Shown here piece after piece: positions 63,601 through 64,000 of a DNA stretch of 64,000 nucleotides. The notes below the pieces were generated by a model. It did not search any database, was not told the origin of the DNA, and worked only from the letters and a program-made list of their open reading frames with translations. This stretch comes from Macrostomum hystrix. Lineage: Eukaryota > Platyhelminthes > Macrostomidae. A program made the translations under genes and the position numbers. Position 1 is the stretch's first letter, and each line of letters starts with the position of its first letter. The stretch is from NCBI GenBank assembly GCA_950097015.1, contig CATNEN010000001.1:16620501-16684500 (forward strand). Direction: 5' to 3'.

Positions 63601-64000
63601 AGCAACCCTTCATTCAATGCAACAACCCGCATGCACAGGTGAACAGCGACCTGCAGATGGTCAAGCTGACCGACTTTGGGTTGACTAAAAGTGCAGGCCT
63701 CACTGGCCAGTCGCTGGTTGGCACGCCGATCTACTTGGCTCCTGAGATGGTCACAAAAAGCTGCTACGATACCAGCGCCGATGTATACAGTCTTGGCATC
63801 GCTCTCTGGTACCTGGCGTAAGTACTTCAAAATCTCGAAATTCAAGAAGCTTACGAACGTGACACTTATGTCTCGCTGAAACTGAAACAACCCTTCTATT
63901 TTTTTCTCTCTTCCTTAAGCGAAGGCACCGGTCGCAAGCACCCAGACTATGTGGAAGTGATGCCATCAGTTGGTGCTATACTACTCGCTAGTAGCATGAA
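54252..64000 (+). CDS. DSTYK: DSTYK-like dual-specificity kinase with intact dynamin-type GTPase domain (runs off right edge)
   Basis: Exons ~54252-54663 (start uncertain), 59383-59759, 59849-60457, 60825-61263, 61871-62255, 62789-63044, 63639-63817 and 63920-beyond join in phase, about 910 residues so far. The G domain has G1 VGQTKSGKST, a G2-like RSTPCTAR, G3 DIVDSPG and G4 LVTKMD. A long helical middle follows. The kinase has a glycine loop LGAGAQGVV, Lys in MAAKVVRV, Glu in SSEVFYS, HRDVKLQN, DFG and a TPIYLAPE activation segment. In vertebrates DSTYK acts in FGF/ERK signalling, cell death and renal or skeletal development. The last exon begins GTGRKHPDYVEV and is cut. The first visible exon may have a missing partner upstream, because an acceptor (TGCCTTGGCAG) lies at its edge. 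Intron 1 (54664-59382) holds a transposase relic and a nested gene. Confidence 0.88.
55190..55619 (+). pseudogene. Truncated transposase: N-terminal HTH half of a Tc1/mariner (DDE_3-type) protein
   Basis: The frame reads QRLVNSYNTGRDWRRLAIDL then GIKKTTANLILKRYL, GGARHVKVSEQMLQAL, and PTITLSEMRERLTVEF, the paired helix-turn-helix DNA-binding half typical of DDE_3 transposases. It ends TMDARAMY followed by a stop where the catalytic DDE half should begin, and no catalytic residues follow. It is a dead fragment in the first visible DSTYK intron. Two copies of CAGATTTGAAGTTACTT lie beyond it (near 55671 and 55780). Confidence 0.75.
56151..58723 (+). pseudogene. Nested Q/S-rich gene of unknown function, frame broken (pseudogene or base-call errors)
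   Basis: Exon 1 (56151-56448, ATG start) joins exon 2 (acceptor GCCAATCCAG, from 56751) in matching phase. The protein is rich in Ser and Gln, with polyQ near 57085 and 57450-57700, a Cys-containing segment (SPNCGCDLPSIVLSCMEMSN) and a basic C-terminus (TPEIYKKDFLSTLRQDRLHR). I do not recognise it. The frame has one internal TAG (57350-57352) with the same frame open for another 500 bp. It then needs one extra base at each of three places to stay open: near 57844 (A run), between 57966 and 58055, and near 58275 (A run). The last frame ends normally at 58721. It is on the same strand as the DSTYK host gene, within its intron. Confidence 0.5.
57418..57670 (+). repeat. CAG-rich tandem repeat, 60-75-bp units with CCAATGCATGGGCAG
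   Basis: Three to four units of CCAATGCATGGGCAGCT, then GCAGCAACCTCAG and a variable CAG run. In the nested gene's frame each unit encodes SPMHGQLQQP plus a polyQ run. All six frames are nearly stop-free here. Confidence 0.9.
58724..59382. other. Rest of the DSTYK intron; no gene seen
   Basis: AT-rich sequence between the nested gene and the second DSTYK exon. It ends with a pyrimidine tract (CGTTTTTTATTTTGATT) and acceptor. Nothing else recognised. Confidence 0.4.
60532..60815 (+). mobile_element. SINE family 1 in DSTYK intron 3
   Basis: The head has GAGTGGTGCAGCGGTAAC (A-box TGGTGCAGCGG) and GAGATCGATTCCGCG. GTACGATACCTGACGATGA and a diverged 3' part follow, ending in TTATTATT ten bases before the acceptor CTTCATCTTCAG. 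Confidence 0.8.
61310..61640 (+). repeat. Short minisatellite interrupted by a SINE, DSTYK intron 4
   Basis: Units of about 31 bp containing GATTATGGGTGGGATTAAGG and CATCACA occur at about 61533-61640, with diverged units at 61310-61352 on the other side of the SINE. The SINE probably inserted into a pre-existing array. Confidence 0.7.
61355..61530 (+). mobile_element. SINE family 2 inserted in a minisatellite
   Basis: The tRNA-like head is very clear: TAGCCTAGTAGTTAGAGCG then GGGGGTTCGATTCCCGAC, with a consensus B-box. The CORE-like centre is largely deleted (CTCAGCTGTCTAATGGG), then CATCAGCTGGGGTAATTGAG and CAGTCCATGGACTAAAC. Confidence 0.85.
62388..62690 (+). mobile_element. SINE family 2, longest copy, DSTYK intron 5
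   Basis: It contains the tRNA-like head (GTTGTAGCCTTGTGGTTTGA; GGGGGTTCGATTCC), the CORE-like centre (AGCAAGACACTTAACTCTGC; CAGCTGTTAAATGGGTACC), CAGTCCATGGACTGATCAGC, and a 3' region with GCGCCGCGCAATTGCTGCGG and GCACATCTGGCCCAATTGG. It is the best template for a family consensus. Confidence 0.85.
63140..63610 (+). repeat. Minisatellite, 28-bp unit with CCCACCACCCCAAACCAACC, in DSTYK intron 6
   Basis: About 17 C-rich copies alternating between TTATCAA, TTCTAAA and TTTCAAA variants in a semi-regular order. It fills most of the 594-bp intron that separates the HRD and DFG exons of the kinase and ends about 30 bp before the acceptor. Confidence 0.96.

Overview
The window is nuclear DNA from an animal, almost certainly an invertebrate. 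Genes are split by GT-AG introns and their products are metazoan: a CAPS-like exocytosis protein, transgelin/calponin, a DEG/ENaC channel, a clockwork-orange-like bHLH-Orange repressor, the splicing regulator SFSWAP, a PTB-SH2 adaptor and the kinase DSTYK. Having both a cwo-type repressor and DSTYK, plus tRNA-derived SINEs (one with a CORE-like centre) and a Penelope-like remnant, suggests a lophotrochozoan-type invertebrate. The species cannot be fixed from the sequence alone.

Layout. 1-1.4 kb: last two exons of a CAPS-like gene (+). 3.9-5.9 kb: transposon cluster with an intact Tc1-like element. 7.7-10.4 kb: minisatellites and one doubtful small exon. 11.9-20.7 kb: a complete 11-exon DUF4140/DUF4139 gene (+). 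24.4-27.7 kb: a complete 4-exon transgelin/calponin gene (+). 28.4-30.1 kb: an intronless DEG/ENaC channel (-). 31.7-34.5 kb: a 20-bp minisatellite and a (GTCA)n array that runs into the stop codon of the cwo-like gene (-, 34.5-37.4 kb, 5' end not found). 37.4-43.3 kb: three large arrays with little between them. 43.7-44.4 kb: Penelope-like remnant. 44.6-48.9 kb: SFSWAP (-, 4 exons). 51.1-53.1 kb: PTB-SH2 adaptor (+, 3 exons). 54.3-64.0 kb: DSTYK (+, runs off the right edge), whose first visible intron holds a truncated transposase and a nested Q/S-rich gene or pseudogene.

The most striking property is the repeat landscape. More than 20 tandem arrays, many with periods of 20-23 bp, occupy about a fifth of the window, and at least nine introns are filled largely by one array each. 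Unrelated-looking arrays share short cores: CTGTTAGACA (or its complement TGTCTAACAG), and CAGGT, which resembles an exon-intron junction. Two tRNA-derived SINE families are scattered through the same introns. The genes do not form an obvious pathway; the window reads as a gene-dense region of unrelated housekeeping and signalling genes. Exon joins were chosen so that splice sites, reading phase and family resemblance all agree. Family assignments come from recalled motifs, not from a database search.
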